A stretch of 64,000 nucleotides of DNA, from contig NZ_LN679998.1 in NCBI RefSeq assembly GCF_000953675.1, forward strand, positions 2,606,102 through 2,670,101. The letters run 5' to 3'. Shown here one piece after another: positions 62,367 through 64,000 of the stretch. The notes beneath the pieces were generated by a model. It saw only the letters and a list, made by a program, of their open reading frames with translations, had not been told where the DNA came from and did not search any database. This stretch comes from Paraclostridium sordellii (GTDB lineage: Bacteria > Bacillota > Clostridia > Peptostreptococcales > Peptostreptococcaceae). The translations under genes and the position numbers were made by a program. Position 1 is the stretch's first letter, and every line of letters starts with the position of its first letter.

Positions 62367-62711
62367 TTAAAAAGCACTTTCAATGTGATTAACTTTTCGA
62401 TCTTTTAAATATATTTCTATTACATCAAATCTTACTTGTACATTTTCTAAATTATTAACTGCCATATAATATTTTGCAACATTTGTTATTTTTGATCTTT
62501 TTTTATAATTAACAGCTTCTGCTGGATATCCAAACTTATTGCTATTTCTAGATTTCACTTCAATAAATAAAATTAAATCTTCTATTTTTGCTATTATGTC
62601 TATTTCTCCAAGCTTAATTTTGTAGTTATTTTTTATAATATATATCCCCTTATTCTTTAAGTACTCTGTTGCAATTTTTTCACCTAATCTACCTTTTTCA
62701 ATATTATTCAT
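62367..62711 (-). CDS. yraN: YraN family (UPF0102) predicted endonuclease-fold protein
   Basis: 114 aa. N-terminal GRLGEKIATEYLKNKGIYII and central LGEIDIIAKIEDLILFIEVK, with the PD-(D/E)xK nuclease-like Glu-Asp-...Glu-x-Lys residues (GEIDIIA, FIEVKSR). Usual neighbour of comM and dprA. Cellular role not established; no enzymatic activity is proven here. The ATG at 62709-62711 has GAGGAAA upstream. Confidence 0.93.
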   Translation of the reverse strand: MNNIEKGRLGEKIATEYLKNKGIYIIKNNYKIKLGEIDIIAKIEDLILFIEVKSRNSNKFGYPAEAVNYKKRSKITNVAKYYMAVNNLENVQVRFDVIEIYLKDRKVNHIESAF

Positions 62712-62900
62712 ATATATTTCCTCATTTTTAATTTTTCTACATTATTGTCATTACTTATATGTAGTATACAAATTTTTTAAATAATTGATTTTTAAGTATT
62801 AAGTTGAATGCACACTAAAAATATATTAGTATCTATATATAAATCTAGCATTAAGAAAAAAATTAATTTTAATAAGTTTTTTATATAAATGAAACAATAA

Positions 62901-62930
62901 AAAAATGGACTATTGAAATAGCCCATTTTT
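62901..62930 (-). terminator. Terminator after the alpha-hydroxy-acid dehydrogenase
   Basis: AAAAATGG and CTAT pair with ATAG and CCATTTTT (one A-C mismatch) around TGAA, next to the stop codon of the flavoprotein on the minus strand. Confidence 0.7.
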
Positions 62931-62932
62931 AT

Positions 62933-63955
62933 TTAGTCTCTTTTAAATATTACTTTATCATTTATAGATTTAATATCTTTACATCCTGTTAGTATCATTG
63001 TAGATTCAAGTTCATTTATTAGCTTTTTAACATACATATCTACACCTTCACTAAGTCCCCCAAATGAAGCTGTAACAAATGGTCTACCTATTAGTACTCC
63101 ATCTGCTCCAAGCCCTAACATTTTAACTACATCAACACCTGTTCTAACCCCTCCATCTGCAAGAACTATTAGTTTACCTTTAACAGTTTTTGCAATGTCT
63201 TCTAATACATCACAAACCCCAGGAGTATAATCTAGAACTCTTCCTCCATGATTTGATACTACTATAGCGTCAACTCCAGCTTCTACAGCCATTAAAGCAT
63301 CTTCTTTAGTCATTATACCTTTTAATATGAAAGGCAACTTTGTAGATGCTTTTAAATCTTTTATAGCTTCAACAGATTTAGGTTCTACTGTTTTTCCGTG
63401 CATAGATAATGTAACTAATCCACAGGCATCTATATCTACACCTATTGCAAAGGCACCTGCTTCTTCTGCTAATTTTATTTTTCTTTTTATATCTGAATTT
63501 TCCCAAGGTTTTATAAATACAATTCCATTACCATCAAATTCTTTAAGCACTCTTAAATTTTCTATTAAAAATTCATCAACTGCCGTATCTCCAACCATAG
63601 GATATATATCATTTTTTAAACATCCATCAACAACACTAGTTATGTATTCTCTTTCTGTTAATTTCCCACCCATATTTAAAGTTGTTCCTGTTAGTGGAGC
63701 TGCAAATATAGGAGCTTTCATTTTTCTTCCGAATAATTCTATAGTAGTATCTGGATTTTTCACATTATGTATAACTCTCATATTTAACTTTACTCTATCT
63801 AAACTCTTAAAGTTATCTATAAATGCACTTCCACTTCCTTTACCACCCATTCCAGGAACTTCTCCAGCACATACAACTCCATTACAGACCTTACATACTC
63901 TGCAACTTCCATTTAAATTCTCTCTTGCATTTTTTAACATTTCTTTATATTCCAC
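62933..63955 (-). CDS. FMN-dependent alpha-hydroxy-acid dehydrogenase/oxidase family protein
   Basis: 340 aa TIM barrel of the lactate oxidase/IDI-2-like family. FMN-binding APIFAAPLTGTTLNMGG (about residues 81-97), LPFILKGIMTKEDALMAVEA with the FMN Lys, VVSNHGGRVLDYTPG (catalytic His-Gly-Gly-Arg) and ADGGVRTGVDVVKMLGLGAD. The N-terminus has Cys-rich CRVCKVCNGVVCAG, absent in classic lactate oxidase, so a metal or disulfide site may exist. GTG start with GGGAGAG upstream. A palindromic operator overlaps the start of transcription. Substrate unknown. Confidence 0.9.
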   Translation of the reverse strand: MEYKEMLKNARENLNGSCRVCKVCNGVVCAGEVPGMGGKGSGSAFIDNFKSLDRVKLNMRVIHNVKNPDTTIELFGRKMKAPIFAAPLTGTTLNMGGKLTEREYITSVVDGCLKNDIYPMVGDTAVDEFLIENLRVLKEFDGNGIVFIKPWENSDIKRKIKLAEEAGAFAIGVDIDACGLVTLSMHGKTVEPKSVEAIKDLKASTKLPFILKGIMTKEDALMAVEAGVDAIVVSNHGGRVLDYTPGVCDVLEDIAKTVKGKLIVLADGGVRTGVDVVKMLGLGADGVLIGRPFVTASFGGLSEGVDMYVKKLINELESTMILTGCKDIKSINDKVIFKRD

Positions 63956-63971
63956 TTAAAACTCTCCCTTC

Positions 63972-63996
63972 ATACTGTTTTAACAGTATAATTATA
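63972..63996 (-). promoter_or_regulatory. Promoter with palindromic operator of the alpha-hydroxy-acid dehydrogenase
   Basis: Minus-strand TATAAT (63991-63996) is followed by ATACTGTT and AACAGTAT, an 8-bp inverted repeat with a 2-base gap at 63972-63989, which would cover the transcription start. The layout fits repression by a small dimeric regulator. The -35 lies at or past the window end. Confidence 0.6.
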
Positions 63997-64000
63997 CCAC

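Overview
The window is low-GC Firmicutes DNA. A codY-topA-dprA-comM-yraN block, a complete selenoprotein glycine reductase operon under a glycine riboswitch, the indolepyruvate oxidoreductase/butyrate kinase cassette and a TudS-related/ECF pair together suggest an amino-acid-fermenting (Stickland) clostridium, probably of the Peptostreptococcaceae. Several S-layer-homology or cell-wall-anchored proteins make Clostridioides difficile itself less likely. Almost every gene lies on the minus strand, so operons read right to left. I saw no tRNA, rRNA, CRISPR array or insertion sequence.

Region by region. (1) 1-2.1 kb: start of an unidentified gene, a possible plus-strand structured RNA (225-390), and a second copy of a BY-kinase/Wzz pair with its own promoter and three Spo0A-box-like sites. 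(2) 2.2-20.1 kb: a surface polysaccharide operon of about 17 genes. It encodes a modulator pair, a nucleotide-sugar 4,6-dehydratase and aminotransferase, an initiating sugar transferase, several glycosyltransferases, a Wzy-like polymerase, sialic acid synthesis (neuA, neuB, neuC), a Na+/solute symporter, a candidate sialyltransferase and galU. No Wzx flippase is visible. (3) 20.3-24.2 kb: an LCP ligase and two repeat-containing surface proteins, one with an NPKTG sorting signal. (4) 24.4-33.0 kb: glycine riboswitch-grdX-trxB-trxA-grdE-grdA-grdB-grdC-grdD, with in-frame UGA (selenocysteine) in grdA and grdB. (5) 33.3-43.4 kb: an oligoendopeptidase, a Cof-type phosphatase, a large SLH protein, a TudS-related protein with a divergent ECF S component, VanZ-like, SigI/RsgI and a small secreted protein.

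(6) 43.5-49.5 kb is the most notable part. An eight-gene operon contains four genes that read as full-length proteins only if an in-frame UGA is translated as selenocysteine: a thioredoxin-like protein (U-P-T-C), a substrate-binding protein (C-U), an ABC permease, and a MerB-like organometal lyase whose Sec aligns with the catalytic Cys159 of MerB. With them are an ArsP-like efflux permease, a small protein ending in Cys-Cys, a second binding protein and an ABC ATPase. The layout suggests uptake of an organometal(loid), carbon-metal bond cleavage in the cytoplasm, redox handling and export of the metal. It matches what I recall of the predicted 'selenocysteine-assisted organometal' (Sao) system; the sao names are from memory.

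(7) 49.8-64 kb: a pentapeptide-repeat ion channel, two small Cys-rich proteins, the aminotransferase-iorA-iorB-buk cassette (2-oxo acid oxidation coupled to ATP formation), codY, topA, dprA, comM, yraN and an FMN-dependent alpha-hydroxy-acid dehydrogenase with a palindromic operator. Grd and the Sao-type cassette both need selenium, so the organism must carry SelA/SelB/SelC/SelD elsewhere.
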